NCBI GenBank assembly: GCA_039621445.1
Contig: CP154956.1
Span: 95,360,406 to 95,424,405 of the forward strand
Source of the DNA: Euglena gracilis
Lineage: Eukaryota; Euglenida; Euglenophyceae; Euglenales
Direction of reading: 5' to 3'
Length of the DNA: 64,000 nt
Shown piece by piece: positions 21,617-31,466 of the stretch. The position numbers and the translations under genes are program-made. The notes under the pieces were generated by a model that saw only the letters and a list, made by a program, of their open reading frames with translations, had not been told where the DNA came from and searched no databases. Each line of letters opens with the position of its first letter. Position 1 is the stretch's first letter.

Positions 21617-22614
21617 AAAAAATATAAATGTACCTTTTTTGAAAATCAAAAAAACCAACAAAAAATGCACAATGTGCTAATGTACGATGGTTTTTCGCCA
21701 AATTTGGCATCGGCTCAGAAAAGTTTCAGCTTTCCAAAAAAAGCAAACAACAGTTTGCAACTTCGAGTTGTCTGGAGATTATAAGGATGGAAAAAGAATC
21801 ACCCAAAACTTTCATGCTGCAAACACATGCAAATTACGCTATTTGCATACCCCCCCCGTGCTGAAAGACGCGGACTGAATCCAGACCCAAGCATTCTTAG
21901 GAGCCAGAAACAAAAATGCAAACAAAATGGGTCTTCCCCACGAAATGCTTCTCCCAGCCGGCTGGCCAGGCTGAGGATGGAAAAGCTGGGCTGGTGCACA
22001 AGTGTGCCCCTCCCCCCCCCCCACCCCCCCAAATAGGAGCGTTCGTGGCAGTCAGGAGTGATGCAAAGGGCAGGGGGCTGCCGAGGAAGGCCTCCGCTGT
22101 GCTCTTTGGCATGAGGTTTGACAGAAGGCCAGGTTGGTGTGCAAACCCACTTTTCTTTGGGGTTTTGCGGCATTTTTTTTGGCAGGCAAAAAAAGCGCAA
22201 TGCCCCTGCTTTTGCCCCCAATCCACAGCGGACTGAACACTTTTTCTTCAGGGCTCGGGGGACCCACCTTTGGGGGTCAATTTTGAACCAGCGCCAAAGA
22301 TAGAGGAAAACCCCGCTCTGGTGGGGACCCACCGGGCCCAACCCCCCCCCCCCCCGGGGGAGGGGGGTCAGCTGGGACCCAACCACCCACCCCCTCCCCC
22401 CAGGGTCCAAACTAAAAAAAAAATCTTTGCACTTGTGGCACACTTGGAGTGGGCTGGCTCAATAAAGATCAGAAATACTGATTGCACGACACCGAAGCAA
22501 AAATGATGATGCTTCTTTTTTGGAAAAAGAAGCATCCAAAGATAACCTTCGGGGGTTCGCCACCTCTCACCCCAGCGGGGACCCGGCAGGAGACCAGTTC
22601 TTCGTATTGAGACA
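21617..22614. other. No secure gene
   Basis: Unique DNA at 21700-22300 has open frames on both strands that are not splice-supported. A poly-C/G tract lies at 22337-22400. Confidence 0.4.
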
Positions 22615-22727
22615 TCAGCCGCCCGGCAACTGCCCCGACCACTCCTCGGCGTCGACCCCAAACGGCAGGGCCACTCTCACATCACGGCTGCTCCGGTGCT
22701 GCCAGCTCCACCATTTGGGACTTCTTC
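22615..22727 (-). CDS. Candidate terminal exon
   Basis: The minus-strand acceptor CCCTGCAG (22728-22730) opens a phase-1 frame reading SRDVRVALPFGVDAEEWSGQ to TGA at 22615-22617. The other two frames hit stops. The upstream candidate exon at 23157 ends in phase 2, so at least one exon would be missing between them if they belong together. Confidence 0.4.
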
Positions 22728-23156
22728 CTGCAGGGGGGGGGGACCCGGGGCATAACCCAGAAAATCAAGAAGCCGAAAAAAAGGCATCCTTTGATGTTCT
22801 GGGTGGATGAACAATGATCCAAGGATGAGAATTCACTTTTCACCTGCTCGATGTGTTTTTGCCAATACAGGAGAGTTTTTTCGGACAGTTTTTCTTGCCT
22901 TAAAAGACCGCACTGTCCTGTGCTGTGGCGTCAGGCTTTTGACAAAACCTCTCTGGATGCTATATATTTAGATGTTATTTGTTCCAAATTTAACTTTTCC
23001 GGACACCCATCCCTCCTGGGGGTCACACAGGGTTAAATGAATTCATGGGTGCAAATTGTCATTTATTTTTTTAAAAAAAATACAAAAATCATGGATAGTG
23101 CAAAAGGCACGTCCAGGGATGGCTCCCCAGTGCAATGAGAAGTGAAATTCACTCAC

Positions 23157-23266
23157 CAAACCACTGCACCTGGAATCAGGTGCTGCGTAGGGTGGGGTTG
23201 TATTTCAGCTCCTCCAATGTTTTGCCAAAAAGCACCGGAACATGCAGTATTCAGTTGTGGTGACAA
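23157..23266 (-). CDS. Candidate internal exon
   Basis: Acceptor CTTCAG (23267-23269) and donor TTTG|GTGAGTG bound 110 nt with one clean frame (ACSGAFWQNIGGAEIQPHPT), while the other frames carry stops. Phase 0 at the start matches a donor CAG|GTTTGC at 23349 that would leave an 83-nt intron; the frame before it reads GGPPFHLSAQNHPRSVTIPT (about 23350-23440). Family unknown. Confidence 0.45.
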
Positions 23267-23571
23267 CTGAAGGTGTTCCACCAGCTTTGCACTGCTTGGG
23301 GGGAGGTGGCGGTCTCAGGACCGGTTTTCTCTGCCCAAAGAATGCAAACCTGTGCCAAGAATGTTGGAATTGTGACCGATCTCGGGTGATTTTGGGCTGA
23401 TAAGTGGAAAGGTGGACCGCCAGACTGGCCCTCAGTATGCACAGAGCAATTGCTCGCCGGGTTTCAGGAGCAAGCGAGGAAAACATAACGGCGGATTAAA
23501 GAACGTCCAATTATCATCCGATGTGATTTTTTCCGTATGTTATTTTTCTGGGGACAGCATTCTGTCCACTT

Positions 23572-24166
23572 CAGGGGGGGGATTGATATCGGAGGCCTTC
23601 GGAAAAATTGTGGAAAAATTGCGGAAATTGCGGAAAAATTGCGGAAAATTTGATATCGGGAATGTACACATTTGCTTGAGGGGACTTAGAAAATTGATGG
23701 CTTTTGTAATGTGGCCCCATGATCAGTTACAGAAGCCAAGCTCGACAACAACTGATATTTCTTTTTTTTTGAAGACCTCATTCACCCTGTGCAGCAAAGG
23801 TGATTCCCTCTCTTTCTCTCCCTCTTTTGGGGTCCATGGAGTTCGCTTAACCTCTTCCGCAATTAAATCACTCCAGCTGGCAAAATTATCCAGGTACCAA
23901 TCAGCAGCGTCAAATCTGAGTTCTGCTTCAAGCAGAACGCAATTTGTGCCAGGAGTTCCAACGTGTGCTGACCACTTGGCGGCCCGACGTTGCTTACCAT
24001 TGGGTTGTTCCCATTTAAGCGACCATTACATTGGGTGGAATGGCTTGAACTCATTGCATCTTCCATCTTCGGTGGTGGGGGAAAAATTCTGCGAAAAAAA
24101 AATGGAAAAAAAATGCGGAAAATTGCGGAAATTGCGGAAAAATTGCGGATATCAATCCCCCCCCTG
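23572..24166. mobile_element. TIR element CAGGGGGGGATTGATATC with gcgg-aaatt arrays
   Basis: The left end CAGGGGGGGGATTGATATC mirrors the right end gatatcaatccccccctg. Inside each end are arrays of attgcggaaa. The flanks share the hexamer CCACTT (left 23566-23571, right 24167-24172), which may be an eroded 8-bp TSD. The element encloses a coding-like frame (23778-24025), so it may have captured a gene fragment or be autonomous with a decayed gene. Confidence 0.65.
23778..24025 (-). CDS. Coding-like frame inside a TIR element
   Basis: On the minus strand about 80 codons of ordinary composition include KQRRAAKWSAHVGTPGTNCV and LRFDAADWYLDNFASWSDLI. The frame starts after TAA at 24026-24028 and stops at 23778-23780; a GG|GTGAAT donor at 23784-23785 could end it earlier. 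No domain is recognised. It does not look like a DDE transposase to me. It could be captured host exon sequence. Confidence 0.4.
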
Positions 24167-24226
24167 CCACTTCCTAAAAGGATGCATACTGAAAACCACA
24201 CAAAAAAATCAGGCCCGTATTCTGAA

Positions 24227-25486
24227 CAGGGCGGTCCTTAAGCAAAAAAAAAATACTGTCCCCATACACTGCAACCAAAAAATAAGGAAAAAGGGATTTT
24301 GGCCAGGGAAATTTTTTTGAAATTTTTTTTGAAAAATGAACCTAAAATACATGGTTTTTTGATGGAAAATCACATTTTTTCCCAAAAAAATCTCCAAAAT
24401 TTTAGGGTTGAAAATTGTTAGTTTTTAGGAGGGTGGTCAAAAAAATGCAAGTCAAAAAAAATGGTACCAAATTTTGGAAACATTCAAATTTTACTGACAT
24501 TTTTTTGGATTTTTTTTTGGATTTTCAGTGGCATTTTTTACTTCCAAAATCTCTCAAAATCAAAATTTTGAGAAATGTTGAAATTTTAGTAGGTGTGAAA
24601 AAAGTGGGGTTTGGGGGGGGGGCAACATTTTGGGCAGCATTCTCACCAAATTTCGGGAAAACGGGGAATTTGGGCTGAAAAATTTTGAAATTTTTTTGAA
24701 AAATGAACCCAAAATACCGGGGGGAAAAAACTGCGGCTAGATAAAATTAGAACCGACAAAATTGAAAGCCGAAAAAATTGGTGATTTTTTGATGGAAACC
24801 CACATTTTTTCACAGAAAAATCTCAAAGATTTCAGGGTTAAATGTGGTAGTTTTAGGAGGGGGGTGAAAAAAAAGGAAAGTCAAAAAGAGTGGACCAAAT
24901 TTTGGCACAGTCAAATTTCACTGACACTTTTTCTCTGTCAATTTTTTTGGATTTTCAATGGCATTTTTTTGCTTCAAAAACCTCTCAAAATCAAAATTTT
25001 GAGAAAATGTTGATTTTTTGGAAGGTGCGAAAAAAAATGGGGTTTTGAGGGAAATGGTTTTGCGAAATGGCCATTTTTGAGGGAAAATTCTAAAGTGATT
25101 TTTTTGGTCATCAAAACGTTTTTTAGTTTTTCCAGACGTTTTTTTGTTGTGCTTTTTAAAAAAAAAACATTTCTCTTTAAAAAACAAGTTGTTTTTTTTA
25201 AAAAAAAATTTTAAAACCCAAGTTTTTTTTTTTTTTAATATAAAAAAACAAGCAGTCAACCTTGGCAAGCACCAATGGTCAAGACCCAAAACTTCCCCAT
25301 TTTAGGCCATTTTAGACATTTTAGGCCATTTTAGCTATGGGTGCCTGCATATGGGTCCAAAAATGGGTCAAACACCCGGCGCCGAAAAAAATTTTCGGGT
25401 CCAAAACTGCCCGGGTGTGGGGGGGGCGGTCCTTAAGGGGCGGTCCTTAACTAAAAAAAAAAACCCGTCCCTTATGGACCGCCCTG
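24227..25486. mobile_element. hAT-like element with perfect 8-bp TSD ATTCTGAA
   Basis: The ends are CAGGGCGGTCCTTAAG and the complement of CAGGGCGGTCCATAAG. ATTCTGAA lies at 24219-24226 and 25487-25494. CAGGG termini plus an 8-bp TSD are classical hAT features (known). The interior carries two consecutive copies of repeat H (about 24290-24660 and 24680-25040) and an internal repeat of the GGCGGTCCTTAA end near 25425-25450. There is no transposase frame. It sits just inside an intron next to the exon at 25502. Confidence 0.9.
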
Positions 25487-25501
25487 ATTCTGAATGCGCA
25501 C

Positions 25502-25617
25502 CTCGAGCGTCGCTTGTTGTTGGTGTACATGATGTCGTGCAATACCTTCTGCAGCTGTTTCTGCGACATCTCCCCAGACTGCAGGTTGCGCACCGCAGGG
25601 TGCTTCTCCAAAGCGGC
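25502..25617 (-). CDS. Internal exon of an unknown minus-strand gene
   Basis: Acceptor CCACAG (25618-25620) and donor GAG|GTGCGC bound 116 nt (38 codons plus 2). The peptide includes EKHPAVRNLQSGEMSQKQLQ and KVLHDIMY, then a basic tail (NNKRRS), which looks helical and charged. The donor lies only 7 bp from the TSD of the 24227-25486 element, so that element inserted in this gene's intron. Family not recognised. Confidence 0.6.
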
Positions 25618-26540
25618 CTGTGGAGGGATTACAAACTCAGCAAGACCAAAAACGCGACGCAAAGAAAACACATTTGCCTTTGGGGGGGGGGGGCTCTCAA
25701 ATATGCCTGTTGACCTTTGGGAACATTCTGATGCTAAAACATACTGTAACTTGTTGGCGAAATGAAAATGACATGACATGTGGTCACAAGGAAAAAAATT
25801 GGTCAAAATGCAGAACATTCAAAACACACAAAATTGCAGGGCGGGAAAAAAATATCTAGCGAAACCAAGACAGCACTTCACAGTTTTTTTGGGGAAATGG
25901 AAACTTAAAGAAAACCCTGTTTGGGGTCTTGGCATGGGCAATGGAGGGTTTGGGGGAAAATTTTTTTGAAATGTGTTTTTAAGGGAAAAATTGATTTTTT
26001 TTATCTCTGCAGCTTCGCAGTCCGTAAAGGGTGCTGGCTTTCAAATATGCGACGCCTTGCCAACCACATCATTTTAGGATGAAGGGCCTGGAAAAACAAA
26101 AAAAGTCACATTGTGATGACCAAAAAAAAATGACTTTAGAACTTTTTCCACAAGAATGGCCATTTCGCAAGGAAAAAGGTCAATTTTTGCTTTTTCAAGA
26201 AAAACAGGGGGGCTTTTGGGTACAACATGTTTTTTTGTTGTTGTTTTTTTATAAAAAAAACAACCCTGACGTGAAATCAAATAAAATCACGTATAGCCAG
26301 GCAAATAACTTTTCCCGAAAGTGACGTCAATTACATTAAATCATGAATAGAAAACTTTGGTCAGAATCCTTGCAAAATCATACAAAATAACGTTCACCCT
26401 CAAGGAAAAAAAATATCTCTAATTAAAGAAGCCGAACCCCTTTTGTTCTCACCACAACTTATTTTGCTTTGGTAGCTTAAGCTTAATGGGTCAACAACTG
26501 CGAAAGTCCCCAGTTGTTCTGCAACAGAGAAGGTGATGTT

Positions 26541-28203
26541 TTACCAGGCAGAGATCTGTGGTACTCTCCACGGCACACATATTCCTACACTGTACGTATT
26601 TGCAAGGTTTGGTCTTGAACCTCGAACTTCTCGGAAAGCATGAAATCAATTGCATAAAACCATGAAAAATCATTATGGAACTTTGGGCCCCAGCATGACA
26701 ACTCGTGGTGCAAAATGCCAGAATTGTTCGGGGAAAAAAATGGTCCAAAATGATGGGGAAATGGGAGGACAGGGGGGGGGGGCTTGGACCCTGACCCCCT
26801 CGGAGGGCCATCCCACCTGGGGCAAATTGAGCCAACAAGAACTCAACGGGCAATCTGTTTGGTGTCTATGAAAAAACAAAATCTGATATTGTAACCGGTC
26901 CATGAGAAAAAATTATTCATACTAAAACACCGACAAAAAGATGAAATCAAATCACATTTCACTGTCCATCCAATACCTACCCCCCCCCCCAGGAAACTGT
27001 CACCTGACAGGTTGGCCAGTACCGGGGACCCTGACAACTTCCTATACTGACAGGTTGGCCAGTACCGGGGACCCTGACAGTTTCCCGGGCGGGACCCTGA
27101 CAGTTTCCCGGGTAGGGCATTTCATGGGAAAGTCAATGAAAAATGACCCTGACAGGTTGGCCGGTACCGGGGACCCTGACAACTTCCTATACTGACAGGT
27201 TGGCCGGTACCGGGGACCCTGACAGGTTCCCGGGCATGACAGTTTCCCGGGGGGGGGGGGAGGTAAGAATATTCGGAAAAATTTCGCTGATTACCTCAAA
27301 TTGTCGGGATCATTTGGGTGATTTTTGACTGCTGGAAATTGTCCAAAAGCCAATTTCTCTATGCTCTGAACCCCCTTCTGTGGAATCGCATGCATTTTAG
27401 GGGGAAAAAATCAAACGGAGCAACTGACCTGGTGAGCTTCCAAAGAGTAATCGGGCTCAAACAAATACTCCTCATATCCCAGATGTTCTTGGAAAGATGG
27501 ACGCAAGGTTCCTTTTGAAAATGAGGGGTCTTCAGACCCAAGTTTGATCCCATAAATCATGAGAACTCCGGGGACTGCCCCAGAGTGCTTACACAGACGA
27601 GTTGTTTGCAAAAATTTCGGATCTGGCCCAACAAAACAGCAAAGATGAAAAATGGGTTGGTCAGATGCCAACCCTGTGCCAAGCCCTGTCCAGCACCCCG
27701 CCCAAGGAGCCTTGGGAGGATGATGATACATCGGTGGGTACCCCAGAGGAGCTGCGAGCATGCTTGTGCTTACCGACCGGGGGGGGGGGGAGTGCTATAC
27801 GGTGCCTGCCCCTAGCAGGCACACCCCCGGGGGGGGTCTGTGGGGGACCCAGAAAATTTTCATTGAAAATGGCCTTTTCCGGGCCCCCGGCGCCTTCGGT
27901 GCCGGGGTCAGAGGGGGGTGCCTGCTGGCACCCCCCAAAACCCTACCCCCCCCTGGGGGGGGTCGGATCGGGTGCTATGGGGTGCCTGCCCCTAGCACCC
28001 CCCCCCCGTGGGGTAGGCACCCGACTAAGCACAAGCCTGGCTGCGAGTGGATTTGGAGAGTGGTACGAGTACGTCGCGGGGACACAGTACTCGGGGACGT
28101 CGTAGGGGACCAATGGTTCGGGGTATGGGGCGTACATTGGGGCAAATGCAGGGGACCTTGGGACTCGGTCAGAGAATGACGGCATCTGACTGTCGGTGAA
28201 TGC
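26541..28203 (-). CDS. Multi-exon gene, Pro/Tyr-rich N-part, interrupted by a MITE
   Basis: Minus-strand exons with agreeing phases are seen. An exon from 28203 (acceptor TTTGCAG) encodes a Pro/Tyr-rich segment (APMYAPYPEPLVPYDVPEYC). It is broken by the 27759-28039 element and resumes as LGYPPMYHHPPKAPW. A section ending at 27429 reads SFSKGTLRPSFQEHLGYEEY and then SLEAHQ|GTCAGT in phase 0. The next exon, 26817-26865, has a T-rich acceptor ending CATAG and reads TPNRLPVEFLLAQFAP, leaving in phase 1. The last exon, 26541-26626, enters in phase 1 and ends VPWRVPQISAW and TAA. Whether 27580-27740 contains a further intron is unresolved. No family is recognised. The element shifts the frame by one unless it is spliced out. 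Confidence 0.6.
26990..27262 (+). repeat. Minisatellite (ctgacaggttggccagtacc)n
   Basis: Four long units close to gacaggttggccagtaccgg plus accctgaca, and shorter gacagtttcccgggc units, lie in the intergenic or intronic space of the minus-strand gene. Confidence 0.85.
27759..28039. mobile_element. 281-bp hAT-like MITE inside an exon, TSD GCTGCGAG
   Basis: The termini are CATGCTTGTGCTTACC and the complement of CAGGCTTGTGCTTAGTCGGG. GCTGCGAG flanks it at 27751-27758 and 28040-28047. Removing the element and one TSD joins the host frame as Asn-Pro-Leu-Ala-Ala-Pro-Leu-Gly without a break, showing that the target was coding sequence. The insertion adds 289 nt (one more than a multiple of three). 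Confidence 0.92.
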
Positions 28204-29103
28204 CTGCAAAGACATAAAAGACGCGGAGAGTCAGTCTGCATCAGCCTTTCTGACCCTGCGGGGGGGGTCAGAAAGTCAGGGGTCAAAGTCAAGGGTCAGG
28301 GGGCACCAGCCAGGCATTTATGACAGCACCCCAATCCATGGAGGAAGATGGAATGAAAGCCAGAGGGGTCTTTTTTTCTTCTTTTTGAACCTCAAGGATC
28401 GACTGTTGCATGTAGTTTTGGTAAGGCCTTCTGTTTTGATGAGCAACTCTGGTCACGTGGTTGCCTCAGGAAATAATAATAACTCCTCACCCTAACCCTC
28501 CTCCTTCCACACAGCTGGCACTTTTTTGGAAATTTTTTTTTCAGTCTTTCCTTTCAAAAAAAGGCAAAAAAAATCAGAGAAACTTGCAAAAATGAACCAA
28601 CAAAAAAAAACAGCCCAAATGATCCAAAAGCACATAATTTTTGGTTGCATTCAGAACATACAAAATCGCCATTTTTCATCAATTTTCTTGTTGAAACCCT
28701 TGCAATCTTGTCTCTGAAAGGACCAGAATGGAAAGAAAAAGTGTTTTGTTTGCTGGTCGACCTCCACCAAAAATTTTACAAGTTGGTTGCCCAGAGGTCT
28801 GAATCGTAGTTTTAGGACGTCCCCATTTCATTTTCTCGAACTTCAGAATAAGCATTCTGTACAATTTGGCCAGACTCAGTTGCCATCGCTGGTCGTCTGA
28901 TGAGAGCAGCTTTCGATCGATGGGCGATTTGGCAACGGTTAAAACGTAGGCTGTAAGTGAAACAGAGGATACGATCCCGATCGTCTTAATTCAGGAATTT
29001 CAGTTTCATTGGTCAAGAATTTGGGGGAATCCAGATACTGCCAAAAACGCCCGAGATGGAACAAAACGTCATTCAGAAAAATGAAACAAAAAAGGTTGGC
29101 TGA
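28204..29103. other. No supported gene
   Basis: Unique DNA includes a short repeated gtcaggggtcaaag stretch at 28265-28300 and A/T-rich DNA to 29000. An upstream exon of the 26541-28203 gene may lie here, but I could not place it. Confidence 0.4.
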
Positions 29104-29252
29104 TTTCCTGTTCAGGTTGGTTGATTTCCATTCAGGCGCCTGTTCAGGTCAGTCAATTTCCATCCAGGCGCCCGTTTAGGTCAGTCGATTTGCATTCAGG
29201 CGCCGTTTTGGGTCAGTCAATTTCCATTCAGGCGCCCGTTAATGGGCCAAAC
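29104..29252 (+). repeat. Array 1 of (tcagtcgatttccattcaggcgcccgttta)n
   Basis: Five imperfect units of about 28-30 bp. Related arrays follow at 30250-30400 and 31110-31275. The units abut without unique spacers, so this is not a CRISPR array. Confidence 0.85.
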
Positions 29253-29324
29253 CCCACTTTTTTGGCAATATTTACGTCCAGGCAGTTCGGTCGAGTGAAA
29301 TTCAAGACAAAATAGGCTTCAGTA

Positions 29325-29426
29325 AAATCGACCGACACGGGCAGATTCAGCAGGTGCTCGGCCGCTCGCTTCGCTCGCATGGCCCGGCGCCCCTGCTGAA
29401 TCTGCTCGTGTCGGTCGACTTTGTAT
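29325..29426. repeat. Long hairpin, aatcgaccgacacgg stem
   Basis: About 30 bp at 29326-29357 (aatcgaccgacacgggcaga...) is the near-perfect complement of 29390-29425. The loop contains ctcgcttcgctcgc, which is itself self-complementary. A homologous hairpin lies at 31369-31466. Both follow a shared segment starting gttaatgggcca and gtccaggc.gttcggtcga. Confidence 0.85.
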
Positions 29427-29994
29427 AAAAACCAAGGCAAAGATCAAAGAATTGGAAAAAAAATGGAACTTGCATCTCGGCAAAAAAATCCGCTCATCTT
29501 TTCTGGTGCTTGCTCGCTGGACGACCGCCACCAAAAAAATTACAAATCGGATCACCCAGCAGCACCCAGCAGGATTTTTAGTGGGTTCCCGTTAGCTTGG
29601 GCAGCGTTCAGGATTGGCCTACTGTACGTTGGGCAGGGCTGTGGTCCCAAAGGCGACGACTGGCAAGGAAGAAGAAAGAAAGCCCACCGACATTTTGCCC
29701 CCACAAGGGAATGGCCCGCCGTTGCTGGAGGACCCAAAAGCAAAACCCAGCCCCCAATCCTTCAAATACCAGTTGTGATAATCTGACCGCAAAAATTAGC
29801 TTTTGTCTGGTCTAAAAAGCTTCCAGAACCCAATGGGACCAAAAAATGTCGAAAAAAAAGTGGAAACCCAAATTGTCCAAAATTTCACTAAAAATTCCTG
29901 CAACAGATTTCAGGTCTTGGAAATCAACTAACCTAACGGGCGCCTAAAAGAAATCGACTGACCTAAACAATTTCAGCCTGAATTCCGTTTAAAT

Positions 29995-30222
29995 CAGTTG
30001 AAATTCAAGACAGGCGTCGGGCCCAGAAAATAGGTTTTAAATGATCTGGCTATGTCCTTTCATAACCTAAATTTATTGACCTGGAAAAAACTTGGGTGGC
30101 GAAGGAGCACCAGATCAACTGATGTTCAAAAAAGGTTGGTTGCAAGTGGGCCGCCCATCAATGCATTGGCAAGAATGGGTTAAAACCTATTTTCTGGGCC
30201 CGACGCCTGTCTTGAAATTCTA
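29995..30222. repeat. Inverted repeat pair gacaggcgtcgggcccagaa
   Basis: gacaggcgtcgggcccagaa plus aataggtttta at 30002-30037 is complementary to 30179-30214, with extra pairing (aaattcaagac) outside. The inner spacer of about 140 bp has no gene. The same motif occurs singly at 31334-31365 next to the second hairpin. Confidence 0.8.
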
Positions 30223-30249
30223 CTGACATTAACGGATTTCAGGCTGAAA

Positions 30250-30405
30250 TTGTTTATGTCGGTCGATTTCCATTCAGGCGCCCGTTTATGTCGGTCGATT
30301 TCCATTCAGGCGCCGTTTATGTCGGTCGATTTCCATTCAGGCGCCCGTTTATGTCTGTCGATTTCCATTCAGGCGCCCGTTTATGTCGGTCTATTTCCAT
30401 TCCAT
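30250..30405 (+). repeat. Array 2 of (tcggtcgatttccattcaggcgcccgttta)n
   Basis: Five to six units of 29-30 bp of the 29104 family. Confidence 0.85.
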
Positions 30406-30886
30406 TTTAATCTGTTGTTGTTCAGATTGGGAATTTTTAGTGACTTTTTGGACATTTTGGTTTTCCTTTTTTTTCGACATTTTTGGTCCTATGGGGTTGT
30501 GGAGGAGTTATGGATCAGACAAAAAACCAAATTTTGTGGCCAGGTGATCACAGCTGGCTGAACTTTGGATGGAACAGACGGAAGGACGGTATTTAAGATT
30601 ATTATTTTCTGGAAATTATTATCTTCAGAAAAAGCATTCGGCAAATTTGTCCTGAACCAGTTGTCATCACTGGTCATCTGAAAGAAAAGCTTTCGGGTGA
30701 GGAGTGATTTGGCAATGTCAAACCTATTTTCTGGGCTCGACGCCTGTATTGCAATTATATTGACATCATCGGATTTCGGGCCAAGGCTGTGTTCATAGCA
30801 ACATGGCTTTGGTCAAAATCTGTGTTTCTAAAAAACGCAGACTCTGGCCTGAGTCTGTGTTTCGAAACGCTCAGTCTGTTATTCGG

Positions 30887-30918
30887 CCTGAGTCTGCGTT
30901 TCGAAACGCAGACTCAGG
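30887..30918. repeat. Perfect 32-bp palindrome
   Basis: CCTGAGTCTGCGTTTC is followed directly by its exact complement. Imperfect relatives flank it (30836-30875), giving a cluster of cagactc / gagtctg motifs. Confidence 0.9.
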
Positions 30919-31109
30919 TCAGAGTCTGCGTTTAAGACGCATCTTGATATAGAGATTGAAAAAAGAAAAAAGCATTCCGAAAAAAAAGGCAAAAGGTTGG
31001 TCGACATTAACGGGTTTCAGGCTGAAACTGACAATGTCCCAAAACGGAACAAAAAGGCATTCAAAAAAGGAAACAAAAGGTTGGTCGATTTCCAAGACAT
31101 CGGAAACCG

Positions 31110-31275
31110 TTTATGTCAGTCGATTTCCATTCAGGCGGGCGTTTATGTCAGTCGATTTCCATTCAGGCGCCCGCTTATGTCGGTCGATTTCCATTCAGGC
31201 GCCCGTTTATGTCGGTCGATTTCCATTCAGGCGCCGCTTATGTCAGTCGATTTCCATTCAGGCGCCCGTTAATGG
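31110..31275 (+). repeat. Array 3 of (tcagtcgatttccattcaggcgcccgttta)n
   Basis: Six units, followed by the shared segment gttaatgggcca and then by hairpin 2. Confidence 0.85.
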
Positions 31276-31368
31276 GCCAAAAACCACTTTTTTGGCCATA
31301 TTTCCGTCCAGGCGGTTCGGTCGAATGAATATCAAGACAGGCGTCGGGCCCAGACAAAATAGGTTTTA

Positions 31369-31466
31369 GAAAAATCGACCGACACTAACAGATTCAGCAG
31401 GGGCGCCGGGCGGCTCGCTTCGCTCGCTCGCGCCCGGCGATCTGTTAGTGTCGGTCGATTTTTGTA
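31369..31466. repeat. Long nested hairpin, stem aaaaatcgaccgacactaac
   Basis: A 23-bp perfect outer stem (31370-31392 with 31442-31464) encloses an inner GC stem (cgccgggcg with cgcccggcg) around ctcgcttcgctcgctcg. The outer arm lies against the last exon of the neighbouring minus-strand gene and would supply its TAA stop. Confidence 0.88.

Noticed and set aside
26518-26543. 26-nt intron GTAAAAC...GTTGCAG at the end of the 26541-28203 gene
   Set aside because: Both the spliced and unspliced readings meet a stop at once (TGA or TAA), so the intron is unnecessary; the TAA is the simpler end.
26541-26640. Second CCCH finger (KTKPCKYVQC...)
   Set aside because: Cysteine spacing does not fit C-X8-C-X5-C-X3-H, and the phase-consistent frame of the gene is a different one.
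29104-31275. CRISPR-like arrays of ~29-bp units
   Set aside because: Units abut without unique spacers, arrays are imperfect, no cas genes exist and the DNA is eukaryotic.
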